A DNA stretch of 64,000 bases from assembly GCA_022113835.1 (NCBI GenBank), contig JAILWY010000001.1:620001-684000 (forward strand), read 5' to 3'. Source of the DNA: Atopsyche davidsoni (Eukaryota > Arthropoda > Insecta > Trichoptera > Hydrobiosidae). The translations under genes and the position numbers were made by a program. Of this stretch, positions 10,403 through 23,725 are shown piece after piece; position 1 is the stretch's first letter, and the number at the start of each line of letters is the position of its first letter. The notes under the pieces are model-generated. The model had not been told where the DNA came from and did no database searches. It was given only the letters and a program-made list of their open reading frames with translations.

Positions 10403-13400
10403 GTAATGTACACCACCCCCGTAAACCCCTCTCAGTTCCCTTATTATTAAGTATTACCACTGTAGTGTTTTAAGATTTTGATTATAGTAAATAAAATTCG
10501 CATTCCAAATAATTTTAATGGTTTTTTTTAAATAATTTTCATATTGCAATAAAATACTAATTGTAAAACTACCTTATCTGAGTAAAATAAATTGATCTTT
10601 TAATAATAATCGGCCCGAATCTACACATATATTCATAAATAAATATTCAATAGTAAAATAGAAACATATTCCTTCACGTTACACACACGCATACATATAA
10701 TGTTTTGTGTTTTTGTAATTCATAAAAATATGCATTTGATAATTTAATTTAATTTAAATGCTATAGTAACAAATATTTATTTAGTAAAAATATTTGAAAA
10801 ATAATAATATAAACTACATGACTTAAAATTTTAAAAAAATACAACACGAACATTATTAAAAGATACATTTTTTATTTTAAATAAGATACCCGATCTAGAG
10901 ATTGACATGATTAAATAACAACGCAATCAGATTTACAGAAATGAATTATTGAAAATTATAAAAAATATTTAAAATTGTTTTGAACTACAGAAAACGGAGG
11001 TCTCCAGAGCGCTGGGCCACTACGCCAATTTCAAATTATTGTTTCAATGTTTCAAGGACATTTTAATACAAAAGTATATTTTTACCAAAAGTAATTAGTT
11101 ATATTGCCTTCTCAGAGTAGTGTTTGATCAAATTCATTTTCATCGCCTATAAGCTGCAGCAAGCCGGTGCCACACCCCAGCGCAATATACCTCAATAGCC
11201 AATGAGGGTTTACTCACCTTAAGATTGAAGCACCCTTGGCCGCTGCTCCCTTAGAAACTTACCCTCGCTAAGCGTCATCCCTCAGAACAGGCTTTATATC
11301 ACTACCCTAACGGCTCTGAATGCTACTTGCCGTATGGAGCCTTCAACGGAATTCATCTCAAAATCTATGGGCCGTACGTTAAGCACCGGCGCTCCACCGT
11401 GGCCGCAGGGAACTCGTGTTGCCTCTGGTTAGTGTTATGCGGCGATTGTCTAAGCAGAATGAACGGAATCGCAACAGGATACAACAACTCTTGGATATTT
11501 TTTGTTGGTCATTTCACAAACATAAAATTTAAAACTAAAACAGCCTAAATGATATTGGCACCTAATATGATTTCGGTTTTGATAAAGGATAATAAAAACC
11601 AAAACTCGCTTCGTTGTTTTAATTATTTATTTAATAAATTTATAATTACTTTTAAACGTTCATTATTTTTTACAAAACAATACATTTTATTTTACAAAAT
11701 GAAATATTTTTTTTATTTCATCGTTTTGGTAAATATTGTGTTACCAAGTTTTTAGGCAACAATCGTCGAGTCGAAAAAAGCTGTCAAGTATTTTATTACA
11801 AAACTTACAATGTTTTAAAAAAAGAAATCGTATAAAAGTGAGTTTAATTAAATTTAAAAATAATAAAACTCTGAGGACGGGTGGGGTTTCCGTGTAATCT
11901 GTGTTTTTTGTTGCACAATTCAATCTTGAACCGGCGGCTCGTCCGACTGGAAAATTCCCTTTACGATTTTTATCATTTTCCTCTCCATACTCTGCGTCCC
12001 TTTCTATCATCGTTCCTCACTGCGTTTTATGACCCTTGTTGCTAGGTGTAAGCAAGACAGCAAAATGCTAGAAAAAGAAATGAATAGGCAGAGATTGCAG
12101 GGTTGCACATTTTTAATAATGAGGAAAAAAATCCTATGATACATTTAACTGCAAATAAAATACATTTCTTTGTTATTTTTGTAAAACAATATGAATAAAG
12201 ATTTTTAAAAATAATTTATATATTAAATAATCTCTGTATTAATAATGTAAAGCTTCTAACATCTAAAAACAGAGTACCTGATTCATTGGTTGATTGAGTA
12301 CCAGTCGTACAAAAATTATAATCATTTGTTTATTTTCATTCATCAAATAATAACAGTTCTTTCACCACTTTAAGTATATTAATTTCAAATTAACTTAAAT
12401 AAATTAAAATCGCCAGATTTTCTAAAAACAAATATTTAATTTATAATAAATATTACAATTTAAAAATAAATTGCAAAAGTTTATTTACCCGTGAGTTAAT
12501 GAAAATGAGATACGTGTGGGATTCATCATGGAAAAATAGAATTCATTAAAAAAATTATCTTTGTTATATATGTGAATTTATAGCTTTAACATTATCTACA
12601 AAATTTACTTGTAAGTGCTAAAATTTTGGATTTATCAGAAATAGTTGGTTTAACGACAGAATAAATAAATGGCAAAAAAATAGTTTTACGAATATAGAAG
12701 AACCAGCCCTGACCGGCGCACCGCCCAGCATCTTGTAGGCCCATCCAATTACAAGTAATATTTTCCACGTTGTTTAAGCAACTCTAAACGCTCTCGTAGA
12801 GATCTCCTCTCCTCGGGCACCGACACCCGAGCCTGCGCTTCCCGAGAGCTCGCCGTGCAGCCTCCCTCGCTACTAAATGCTTCAGCGCATTTGAAATGTA
12901 GTGTCTGTTAAAGAATTTGAAACATCAATTTGTATTCTTAAAGTTATGTCTTGTATGCGGTGAAAAAGACTTTTGTTGTGAAGCCTTCTTTTTGAGCCAA
13001 TACCCAATGTTTTTTGCTTATTATCCTGTAGGAAATTCAATAATATTTAATTTATCTAAACAATGGCACAAAAAAAAAATTGCAGCTCACCAATGATCTC
13101 TTATAACAGATAAGCTGTCTGTCAATTCCGCTACTGGTTTTGGTCGTGAGAATGGGCCTTGAAGAGTCGCGGTCACTGATCGTCGATTCATTATTATAAC
13201 CGAATGTCATCGCAATAAGATATTTCCGTGCATATTTGAAATATTTTTATTAAAATGTAAAACGGAAGAGTGATTTCTTTCAACTATAGAGCAATAATTT
13301 TCGAAAAATCGTCGACGGGTGTTTCTTCAGGCATGCATCTTTGCATAGCTATGTATCTCATATAATATATGAATTATTCATAAAGAAATTGTCCAAATCT

Positions 13401-16295
13401 GTAATAATAGTTATGATAAACATGCATGTATATCTCAATTTATAAAGATACGTTTCCGTTATATTTTTAAATAATCTTTTCTGAAGGAACTGGGAACTTG
13501 TAACATTGTTGTTTATAAATAAAGCACGTGATGCGGCCTCGCTTGCGTCGGTTGAGAAGCGCTGCTCCATAATGAATATTTTATTCATCCTTCAGTAAAG
13601 CCCGTCTTGGGAAATTTTAATAAAATTGTGATTATCTAGCAGCATTTTGAAAACCGTTGTTTTTTTTTTTACCTTCAGAGTGATGAACCAAACTACGATC
13701 TGCGTATTTTATAATACTGTAATGCTTCAAAATAAATTTGTATAAGACTATTGTTGCGATATTTTATCAAGTAGAGGTTTGTATTTAGAACTATTATTTA
13801 AGTATATTTATTAAAACATTTATTTGTCAAAAAACATTTAATTAAAAAAAACAAGATAAATTAAAAAATATATATTATTTAAATTAAAAGTAAACAAAAT
13901 CGCCAATAAATTCAATTGTTTAACAATGATAATTTTAATTTAGATCAAAATAACAAATTTATCTTGTAATTTAAAAATATGTATTTCGATGCACTCTAAT
14001 AAAACGGTATGGAATTTTTCGTCATTGAAAACCTCTTGCTTACACTAAAAATTAAAGATAAATATTGATTATTATATTTACAAATATAATAATTAATAGG
14101 TATGTGAATTGTGTTTGTAAGTTTTGGCAGCCGATATTTCTTAGGTGTTATGATTTGAAAAGGTTTGTTTTCCGACATTTTGGTCCCGATACTGGGACCA
14201 TCTTAATAATAAAGTCAAAATACACTAACCAAAACGCAACGTTACGCCAATAATTTCCATGATTATTGTTCATATGAAATTGATATATATATATATATAT
14301 ATATATATTGAACCTCTAAGAGTCTAAGACATAGACTATTCTAACAAATTATTAAGTGGGAAATATTATAAATGGACGAAGTATTATAATAGTTATTAAT
14401 TCATATGTGATTTTGAAGAAAATAATGCATTAATTGTTTGTTTGAATACGAGATTCACCGAAAGGCTTTGTCCGTATATTCACTCTGGCCACAATATCAA
14501 ATTAAAAAGTTTCCTCGAACAAGCGCGTACTGCTGTGAGGCACGCGAACCGTCCTGTAAGACCAATATCCGTTATGAGTTTCCGAAGTAATTTTATTTTT
14601 GTTCGTCACAAAGTTGCCTACAAATGGCCGAACACGGAGATGGCCAACTGTGCAAAAGTTTACAATTTCAGCTGTTCCTTCTTCACAAAGTGATAATCGA
14701 ATCGTTTTGTTTGAGACCCCGAGAAGTGAGTGAATACGCAAAACGAGAACTTTTAGACTATGAACTGTCTTATTTTTTTTAACTCTTCTTTATTTTAGAT
14801 ATCTTCAAAGATAAATCATTTTTAAATCAGAATATTTGACATATTTTATGGACTCCTAATAGAATTGTTTAGATTTCATATAAAAGTCACAAAATATTTT
14901 TAAGCGATTAGGATAGCAACCATTTTTTATAAAAATATATACATAAAAATATATATGTGTGTGTGTAAATACATATATCGACAACATCTCAATCAATAAA
15001 CTTGATTGACATATTGTTTATGGCCTTCATTTCTCGATCAATTTATTCAAAATATATAACTACTCGCAGAACAGTGTTGATGCATAAACTACTGTTGAAC
15101 GCTTACAATGGCGCAGAGAGGAATAGCGCACACCGTAAACTGCATTTTGTCAGTAAAATAGTAGTCCGGGAATAAGTTTGTCGAGAATATTCGATGGAGG
15201 CATCAATCGCTGTGAATCGTCTGCCAGCCGCGGTATCCATCAATACAGCCTCCGCCTGCGCCCGCCGTAGTCATCTGAACTGGACACAAACAATACATCC
15301 ACGGTTGAACTCATTCAGGAATCAAGATTATTGTGTAATGACGTCACTGTCAAAAAAAGGGCGGTCACTGTTACAGTGAAAATAAAAAAAAATGATAATT
15401 AAAATATAGCGATAAAAATATATTATAATTTAATAAGTTAAGATTTACAAATGGAACGATGGAAAAATTACCTGTAAACTTTTTTAAAACAGATTATTTT
15501 GGTTTTGACTTATGGTAGTAATTTTAAGCTTACTTTATTTAATTTGTAATATCCAACATTTTGAAAATTTTTCTGGACATTTATATAAGCAGTCGTTTTT
15601 TAACCGACTCCTTAAAAACGTATAAGATTTGTATTTCAGGAATAATATTGAATTGATTGATTCTTTTAAATCAAGTAAATATCTTTTAATAATTCACCAC
15701 AAGATTTTAGATACTGCTTTCTCAGTTTTTGTAAATAATGCTTATAAAATAAAAACAGCATTTCTCGGAAGATGTTTACAATATTTGGCCGCCAGCGCTG
15801 GAGCATCCCCTAAGGATCGATTACTGATATCCCAGGCTGCTCTGACCAGCCCGTGGGGTGAAGTTTCACAAATCTTTTTGTATTTTCAAACTTCAGAAGT
15901 TATTTTCAAACGATGTTATCAAAAACAATAAATACAAAGGTAAAGAAGATTCACGGGAGATGAAATTACATTCCGCGGAAGCCGAGAAGTTTTTGAAATT
16001 TAATCAAAATGCTACAAAATATAATTAATTACAGAGAATTCAAATAACGTGAATTTATCGAAATAAAAATATTACTGATATTTCATAAGTATTAGAAAAA
16101 AAATTAATAATTGAGTAATATTGTAATTTTTTTTTATATATATAGATAGATTTTATTTACATCAAGAGTCTTAATTTAAAAAAAAAAACCGTTTGCGCTA
16201 TATCAGAATATTTATGTCTCAATAATTAAAATAAAAGGAAAACCTTGTTTATTGGAAGATAACCATAATTTTATTTATAAGATTTAATGTCTTTC
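10403..16295. other. Non-coding block with seven GC islands
   Basis: No supported gene. Islands lie at about 11130-11520, 11880-12060, 12700-12890, 13090-13210, 14440-14750, 15090-15360 and 15780-15870. The 11130-11520 island carries two good donor-like sites on the minus strand (positions 11263 and 11218) but no matching open frame. The 13090 island has a GATA site (AGATAAG). A TA array fills 14283-14309. Between islands the sequence is AT-rich spacer. Confidence 0.55.
15090..15360. promoter_or_regulatory. Candidate regulatory island with CRE palindrome
   Basis: This GC-richer island contains a perfect cAMP-response-element palindrome TGACGTCA at 15339-15346 and two ATCAAT motifs of the Pbx/Exd type. 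The open frame from 15194 has no recognisable domain. A cis-regulatory role is inferred only from motif content and composition. Confidence 0.25.
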
Positions 16296-16330
16296 TGGTC
16301 TGACGAAGCTCCTAAAAGGTGAAAACGTTA
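16296..16330 (+). ncRNA. Hammerhead-like motif, degenerate (family C)
   Basis: The core CTGACGA (16300-16306) matches the hammerhead CUGANGA consensus. One extra A follows, then GCTCC, a short loop, and GGT followed by GAAAACGTTA. Helix II is only partly pairable and there is an extra A before the ACGT-like helix III, so an active ribozyme is unlikely. It is listed because it shares the core-plus-one-base layout with the other motifs. Confidence 0.2.
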
Positions 16331-16671
16331 GATAAAAAAATCTATTCGCCTTACCAACAAGCCGGGTGAAGTATTATTAATTTACTCTTTTTCTGCCATT
16401 GGTCTTTTGTAATATTGATGGGTGATTGTAATATTATGATGTTTCCAATAATTTAATGTTCAGAATTTTTGTCAATTCTTTCGATGCAGCCAGACAGTCG
16501 CTTATGGCAGAACTTCTTAGAGCTGGCCCATCATCTCACCCCTTGCGGTCTTTTTTTTATTACAAAGTGATATGGTACTCAAAATACCTAAACGTGAAAA
16601 ACATTTCAATTATTATAAATTTCCATAAATTAAAAAAAAGTGGATCCATTTGTATATTTTTTTCATTTATC

Positions 16672-17054
16672 TTAACACACTAAAGGCGAGGCAGGTACTA
16701 GTACCCGTTTCGCGGACTGCTGCCTAAAGGCGGGGCGCGTATTAATATGTTTTTGAATGTGTTTACTCTAAAAGCGGTAGAAGGTCATTTTACTCTTAAG
16801 GTTTACAGCTCGTAATGTTTGTTTAGGACTCGTTAACGTTACTTCTACCAATACTGTCCAGTGATTCTAAACAAAGTGACAATGAAGAAGTGGAGTAGTC
16901 AGAGAATGATAATCTTCCAAATACTGAACAATTTTTAGGACAAAGTGGTGTTGTTGTGATGGCAAGTAATCCGCAAAGTGTGTATGAAGTGGTTCAACTT
17001 TTTATAGGAAACGATTTATTTGACTACATGCAAATCAAAAAGTGTATAGATTAG
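16672..17054 (+). pseudogene. piggyBac-like transposon remnant (5' end)
   Basis: A TTAA (16672-16675), the piggyBac target site, precedes a likely terminal sequence CACACTAAAGGCG, which partly repeats 45 bases downstream (TAAAGGCGGGGCG). From about 16850 a decayed frame runs through an in-frame stop at 16896-16898. It continues open to 17054 and includes NPQSVYEVVQLFIGNDLFDY, which resembles the start of the piggyBac transposase core domain. The catalytic aspartates and the 3' end are absent, so it is a truncated relic. Confidence 0.55.
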
Positions 17055-17944
17055 ATTTCACACGTGCAATTTTACGCGAATTTCGTCTGCTTCGCACATC
17101 AGTTTAGTCAATTGGGTTAGCCGCTTAAAGTGTGTAAGATAGTCAGATTCACACTCGAAACATCTGTCATAAAACACTTGTTTCAAAAGCCTCGCACTCG
17201 CGATGCGCCGCGAATGCATTTCTCTGCCTAATGACTTCCACTCGTGGCAATGCATCAGCCGAGCTGCAGTCGAACACGTTTTTGCTTTATGCAGTTTCTT
17301 TTAACGCACCGCCGGCTCATTGTGTGGCTCCGGCGCGGACCGGTAATGGCAGACTCCGAGTTGCGATCTACACAGGACTACATAATGCTCACTAACATTA
17401 ACTCAAGTTTGGTTTGAATTTAAAAGATTTGAACAGTCAAACAAGTATACGGGATAAATAATAATATATCACTAAGGGTTCAGTGAATCGTGACTTTCGG
17501 TTTCCTTTTGGGGGAGAGACACGGCATTAGCGTAAATAATTTGGATACAGAAAGAATATACGTTTTTTTTGAGCTCAGGCATTATTTTGTTTCTCTCATT
17601 AAGTTTAAATACATATTATAATAAGCATTTCAAGCAGCCACTCGAGAAAAGTTGCATGTTCGTCGCTTCGTTCAATACAGAATGATGTGCATCTGAATAT
17701 CGCATAAATCGAATTTGAAAAATAAAACGATTTTTTATAGCTGGCCAAAACGTCGCTTTTTAAATAACAAAGGGCACATAATGAATTTTATGCACTATGA
17801 GATTACGCTTGGTTCGGTAACATGTATTACTAAATTATATTGAAATATTCAACATTTTCGATTTAATATTTGCATTTGCGCATTACGCTATTTGGCGGCA
17901 CAAAAGCATGAGAGTCAATTAATGTTTTTGATAAATACTTTAAA
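17055..17944. other. GC island and AT-rich spacer after the piggyBac remnant
   Basis: A GC-richer island spans about 17060-17390, with open frames on the minus strand that lack motifs. It may be conserved non-coding DNA. The rest is AT-rich and I see nothing else in it. Confidence 0.45.
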
Positions 17945-18037
17945 TAAAATCACACAAGTATATTTTTTGCATTTTAATATTTGCATTTTTACACAAATTG
18001 AAATTCCACTAAGTACTCTTTTTCAAAAATATTGAAT
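17945..18037 (+). repeat. Foldback repeat family A, copy 3 (right-end fragment)
   Basis: Only the outer right arm remains: AAATCACACAAGTAT, then TTTTAATATT, then GAAATTCCACTAAGTACTC and the terminus TTCAAAAATATTGAAT. The central CCGGT part is lost. The end matches copies 5 and 10 in inverse, which helps define the family terminus as ATTCAATATTTTTGACAG. Confidence 0.6.
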
Positions 18038-20905
18038 AGTTTTTATAAATTTTATATATGTTTCTAATTTTTTTTCAAAAACTATTATTAGCGATTATTT
18101 TGTGAAGAATATGTTATTTTTGCTTTTGGCAGTTATATTGTAATTTTTAATAAATACAAAAACTTAAGTTATATCTTCTTAAAAATACAAATGTTCTTAC
18201 AAATACTATTAAAGGCGCTTTTAAAAAACAAATATTTTCAAACTTTAAATATGGATAAACAAGCGATATATAAACCTCTGAGGAGTAGATTTATCTGAAA
18301 GTGTGATCGCACGCGCGCCTGCAGGCTGCAGCCAGCTCCGGCCTCACGTGCTCGAGATAAACTCCGGCCATCGCGACTTGTGAAATATAGAATTTAAGTT
18401 CAGGCCATGAATTTGTAAATAGTTTCCCAGCGAAGTTACTTTATCAAATTACATCCGCGAGTTGTTTCATTTCCACTGAACGGTTGGAAGTTAACTTTGA
18501 GATGGTATAATGTATGTTACACAGAATAATGACGCACTGAGATCAGATTGAATAGTGTCATTTCGGTAACGATTATGTGTGTAATTTTAATTAAAAGAAA
18601 TTAATTTTATGGGTCATCGTGTTTGTATACTGTGTGCGACCAAAATGATTAGCCGTAATGCCTCACTTTATAGTTGTTGTTGGACTTTCGTTGTAGGTTG
18701 GTCACCAAACGACACTTTAGGCTACGAACATTATAATTTATATATATATATATATAAATGTATATTATTTTTGTTAGATAGCATTAATATTAAACCTCTT
18801 GTTCAGTGATATAATTATTATAATAGTATACAATGTTTTTAGAATAGTTTAAAATTAATTATATTAATAAACGTTCAAAAAATTGAAGTATCACTTATGA
18901 AAATGTCACATAAAAAAACAACAAATATAAAAAGCCATGTAGTTGAGAGATTACATTGAAGAATTTAAAACCCTTGAGAGACGTAAGTGCTTACATTTCT
19001 TGTTTCTAAATCTTCTAGCCATTTGGATTTTTACATCTTACGTATACAAATAAAATAATTTAAATAAGTATGTTGTGAATGGTGAGATGAAAGGTATTTA
19101 TTTTATAAATTAATTAAGCACGATGCTTGCATACCTGTTAAAATATTTTTATACATTATTACTCGATCGAAAGACATCTTAGTTCAAGTTATTTAGGAAT
19201 TTAAAGAATACAACCACTCTAGCTTGTAAAATTTTGACCCAGCAGGGAAGCCAGAGTTGTTTAAATGATAAACATCACAAAATTTAAATTTGTGGGTTTT
19301 TTATATTTACCTATGGTACTATGAAATGTAGAATTCTTACAGAATAGCTTCCAATGACTGACTTCAGACAAGATCCGTAAAGAAGTCTGTGGTCGGTACC
19401 GTTTTCGCTGCTCGTTTTCAATACTCAGATATAATTTCTTTACTAACAAGGTATGATACATCAGAAATGGCAGCTTTCAAGGTCTGTAGAAAGTAATTCC
19501 GTTTGGGTAATTAAATTTGGAATATGACACATAATATTTCAAATTAGAGCTCCGCGGCAGAAGGCCCGGCGGGGTGGTCTGTTTTTAAGGGGTCCTGCAG
19601 CGCACGGACGGCAATAAAATTAATGGGAGTCGCTTTGCTTTTATTGAAGACAGTTACCCGGGGAGCTGGAACCGGTTCTGTTATTTGACATAAAAAATTA
19701 CGGCGACTCGGAAAGAATAAAGCCTTCAGGGGTGCGGGTCCCCGGAGCTGAATGGATTTTGGGGTGTAAAGTATATTTGGGAAATCGCCGTCTTGATTGG
19801 GACAGTAAATCTCAAATAGAAAACAGTTATCCTTTGTTATCGTTTCCGGCACGTTAGTTTTTCATTGTTCTCAAATGTAAAATTATTTTACTACGGATGC
19901 TACGAGATGCGGCTCAAGATATTTTTTTAGTTTTTTGTCTGTAAAATTACGTCGTTTTTGACTGCTGTCAAAAATTACATGACTGCAATAATATTTGAAA
20001 AAACAATTACTAGTTTAAAAAACCAAGGTCTAAAATATTTATAAAATTAGATTCAGTCCTTTATGAATTTTAATAATAATAATTTGCAGCGCTGTTTTAG
20101 GGTAGTTGTTAAATTTATTCGCGTAGTTTTAATCCACGTAAGCCCTTTACCAACAGTTTTTAATTAAACAATTACTTCAAAGCACCAGAAAGCAATCAAA
20201 AAGCGCAAACAATGGGTCGGTTTATTAATTCGCTTCGCAAACAAGGCACTGTTCTTTTTTATTATATGAAAAGGTGAAATTAAATTTTAATTATGTCGTG
20301 TCAGCACACCGTCCATGCGTCCAGGTAAAAGTTAAGTTTATTAATCTGACTTGTCTATCTACTCGCGACACGCGAGCTCTCCGCCACAGGGCAGGGAAGC
20401 GTAGAAGGGGAACTCCCAGCAGTTCACTGCTGACGTAACTCAGAGACCACCTCATGGTTCAATATCCAGAGCTCCTGTCTACCAAGCGCGGACCCTTAAG
20501 CTCGAATCATCTTATAATCCAATTTTTTTTTGTTTTAAAAACGCTCCTTGTCGAAAATAAAAAATCAGACCTAATGTTTTCTGATAACTTTTTTCAAAAA
20601 TTATAAATGTCTCAAAACTAAAGTAATGATGTAATAATAGGATATAAAAAAACTTTTAAGTCTAAGGTCAGTGACGATTATCAACAATGTGAAATATAAA
20701 ACACACGAAAGTCAGCTCATTATGTAAACATCTTGTAAAATACATTACCATTTTTTAATTTCTTGATAATGAACGTATTAAATCAATCTTTAAGCGAAAT
20801 AAATAAATGATTGATTGGTTGCGTGAAAATAGGAACAAAAAATAGACATTGGTTTTCAAATGTTTTTAATACATTAATGAATACCGCAAAAATATTAATA
20901 TTCAG
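18038..20905. other. Non-coding block with four GC islands
   Basis: No supported gene. Islands lie at about 18290-18520 (E-box CACGTG), 18600-18720, 19540-19860 and 20310-20520. The 19540-19860 island is open for 102 codons on the minus strand but shows no domain and includes homeodomain-type TTAAT. It is more likely regulatory than coding. The remaining bases are AT-rich spacer. Confidence 0.5.
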
Positions 20906-21093
20906 TACTTTTGACATAGTACTTAGTGGAACTCTCTTTATATATTTTTAAATAAAATACGATTGTGATTTATTCACATGTCTAATTTTAATGGTGATCG
21001 GTTTCGTCAACTCAGTTTGATAATGCCAACGTGAAAGGTTGGCGAGACCGTTCATTAATAAAATTGAACACGAGGAAAAATTATATTAAAAAT
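20906..21093. repeat. Foldback repeat family A, copy 4
   Basis: The left arm (TTTTGACATAGTACTTAGTG) leads to a diverged GGTGATCGGTTTCGTCAAC. The turn is CAGTTTGATAATGCCAACG, and the right arm carries AAAGGTTGGCGAGACCG before it decays near 21093. The plus-strand core keeps TTGATAA, the extra T, and the GCCAAC/GTTGGC helix, but GAAAC is changed to GAGAC. Confidence 0.75.
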
Positions 21094-21463
21094 CTAGTTT
21101 TTATCTGGTTAGTATATAATTGCAAAATATGTACACGTGTTGGTTAAAAAGTAGCGGAGATTCTATACTTTTTCAGTTCTGTGGCTTGGTATAACTTTTC
21201 ATATTATACAACTCAGTTCAAAAGTCAGTTACGAACTTCAGGACTAAAATAAATATAAACAAATGGTCCGTAATAAAACCCTAGTACGCAATTTAAGACC
21301 TATTCTGGATATCCCAAATGCCCACCCGAACTTGTTACACCAATAAAGTAAATAAAAGTATATTTACTCTAATTATTATCACAAATCGATAAAGTATTTT
21401 TAGAGGAAAAAAAAAACAGGCCACAGGTTATAAATGTTTTGATTATTTACTTTATATGCGGTA

Positions 21464-21731
21464 AAGAAATTCAATATTTTTGACAGAGAGTACTTGGTGA
21501 AATTCCATTTTAATATTTTTGAGTAAAATACATGAGTGATTTTCCACATGTTCGTTTTTATTTGTGACCGGTTTCGCCAGCCTTTCACGTTGGCATTATC
21601 AAACGGAGTGATAATGTTTGATAATGCCAACTCTGTTCGACAATGCCAACGTGAAAGGTTGGCGAAACCGGTCACAAATAAAAACGAACATGTGGAAAAT
21701 AACTCAAATATTTTACTCAAAATTATTATAC
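21464..21731. repeat. Foldback repeat family A, copy 5, with flanking 10-bp duplication
   Basis: This is the most complete copy. The left terminus ATTCAATATTTTTGACAGAG is followed by the linker and GTGACCGGTTTCGCC. A duplicated turn (two GATAATGCCAAC/GACAATGCCAAC units) comes next, then the right arm GGCGAAACCGGTCAC to TTTTACTCAAAATTAT. The 10-mer ATATGCGGTA lies on both sides (21454-21463 and 21732-21741), a probable target-site duplication. Open frames here simply follow the palindrome and are not genes. Confidence 0.8.
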
Positions 21732-21741
21732 ATATGCGGTA

Positions 21742-22805
21742 GTCATTATTTAAATTTAAATGACAGCAGGTAAATGAAGACTCATTAGCGTGATGGTCAA
21801 AATTTAGATTCTGTCCAACTAAATTTGATGACAATTTTGTTATACAAAGGAGCTCTCTTTAGTGTCTAATAAATCTTGATTATCTTTGCTTCGGTTTTCT
21901 ACTAGACTTGGTTTATTTGTTTTTTTTTCAATTTGTATTCATTATCAGCTCTACTAGGATAAGAGAATAGTTTCATACTTCGTAATGATATCTATTGAGA
22001 TAGATTATATAGTTTTATATTTGTGATGTTTCTCTTAAAAAAATACCAATTTTTAAAGTTGTTAAATTTATTGATAAAATATATAAGATGTATGTCACTT
22101 TATTTGCATTCTCCACTATTTATCATCACTGATCTTTTAGGCTGTATATATTCAGCAGAATCTTTGATCTAATCTCTTACGTATAATCCCATTTAGGATC
22201 TTCGGGGCAGCACTGCTGGCGTCTTGAACGTCGCATTTGTAATGTCAAAGGGATGATCCTGTGAAGGATATTTAAGAATTCCTTTGAAATACCCTTCCAT
22301 TATAAAATCACAGACCTTCTTGTGGATTTGAAAAGCGATTGGCACCGGCGTGACGTCTTTTAGGATGTGTTTTGCTTTTCATCCCACGTTTGTTATTTTA
22401 GAAAGCGCACAGCGTTATTTTGATTGCTCAGCTTTTTGTGCAACTAATTGTTTATTTTATTTATTGAGAAAAATAATTGTTATTTGTAATGCCGATGTAC
22501 GAGACTCCTCGCACAAAGACTGTATTACTTGATAGGCTTGGATATACTTCAGTGATCTGTGCTAGTATCTCACGAGAGATACGTCGCGGGAAGGGAGGTG
22601 TTCACTCAAAAACGTTTTCAATTTAAATCTGACGTTTAGTGCGCTTTATTTTACACTATGGTTTTTTATACATCAACATGAAGCTAGTTACAATACGCTG
22701 CCTCGCCGACGTTTCGTACAGCCGAAATTTATATATTTAACCAAAAAAACATTTTTAATCCAACACACACACACATAATCACAAATCACATTGATTGTCA
22801 AATCA
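21742..22805. other. Non-coding block with one GC island
   Basis: No supported gene. The island at about 22190-22380 has a half CRE (TGACGTC). A small hairpin AGTATCTC/GAGATAC lies near 22564. At about 22699-22720 the minus strand reads CGAAACGTCGGC, which resembles the 3' part of a hammerhead-like motif, but no core precedes it. Confidence 0.5.
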
Positions 22806-23010
22806 TGAAATGAAATTCTATATTTTTGACAGATAGTACTTGGTGGAATTCCATTTTAATATTTTTGAGTAAAATACTTGAGTGATCTTCCACATGTTCG
22901 TTTTTATTTGTGACCGGTTTCGCCAACCTTTCTCGTTGGCATTATCAAACAAAGTGTCAGAACTCTATGTGGAAAATCACTCAAGTATTTTACTTAAAAA
23001 TATTAAATCA
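22806..23010. repeat. Foldback repeat family A, copy 6 (internal deletion)
   Basis: The left arm is nearly identical to copy 5 (TTTTTGACAGATAGTACTTG ... GTGACCGGTTTCGCCAACC ... GTTGGCATTATCAAAC). The right arm lacks the CCGGT core and keeps only ATGTGGAAAATCACTCAAGT and TTTTACTTAAAAATATTAAA. A 6-bp AAATCA is found on both sides, too short to call a target duplication with confidence. Confidence 0.8.
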
Positions 23011-23560
23011 CGAGATCACACATTCTTCAAAATTCACTTGACTATTTATATATCAAAATATTTTTCACTTGAGTTAAAAAGTGAGATGAACAATTTTTCT
23101 CTACTTGGCCTATGGCTCGACAGTTTATATCACGCATGTTTATTTAACCTTTGCTGAAAACATAAAACATAAAAAACTATAAAATTTATCACTGAAGTTT
23201 GTCATCAAACTGATAGAAATGAAAAAAAGGTGTTATTTATAATGAAATTACTACATGCCTGAGGTGGTTTGCTCGGCGAGGGATTGACATTACCCCAAAG
23301 CTGCCCTCGGTGGAGCACTTACACGCTTGTTTGTGATAAGTTAAAACAAAAGCTTGGCTGCGAACGTTTATTTTAATATTTATCACAATTGCTTGTTATC
23401 ATTACGAGCGTAAATAAGTATGGCTTAGCACAAGCCGGGCGTAAAGAATTAAGAGATACAGAAATGCTCACAGACGTAATAAAATGGTCATATTTAATCG
23501 AAAAATGGTTTGATGTTTTATATAATTTTAAAAAAAATTAACAAAAAAAGTATTGATATA
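23011..23560. other. AT-rich spacer
   Basis: No gene. A small GC-richer patch lies at about 23260-23340; otherwise AT-rich. It ends at the left target-site duplication of the 1.3-kb SINE array. Confidence 0.6.
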
Positions 23561-23573
23561 AGAGATCATAATA

Positions 23574-23651
23574 TATTAATTTTAGATTAATGTTAATCAG
23601 GATGCGTATTTATTTACCCATGCAGGTATTAGTATGTTTATGTGATTAAGC

Positions 23652-23692
<41 letters not shown>

Positions 23693-23725
23693 ACGCATCC
23701 TGATTAACATTAATCTAAAATTAAT
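23574..23725. repeat. Inverted arms around a 34-T run
   Basis: Bases 23574-23611 are inverse complements of 23689-23725 (both include GCATCCTGATTAAC in one sense or the other), enclosing the rest of the inverted segment and T run 23655-23688. In the direct units the same place has only six A residues (TGTGAAAAAATATGC), so the inverted copy carries a greatly expanded A tract. Confidence 0.85.

Noticed and set aside
21400..21834. 144-codon minus-strand open frame
   Set aside because: It runs through foldback copy 5 and AT-rich flanks and has no family motif. Similar frames recur in other copies only because the repeat does.
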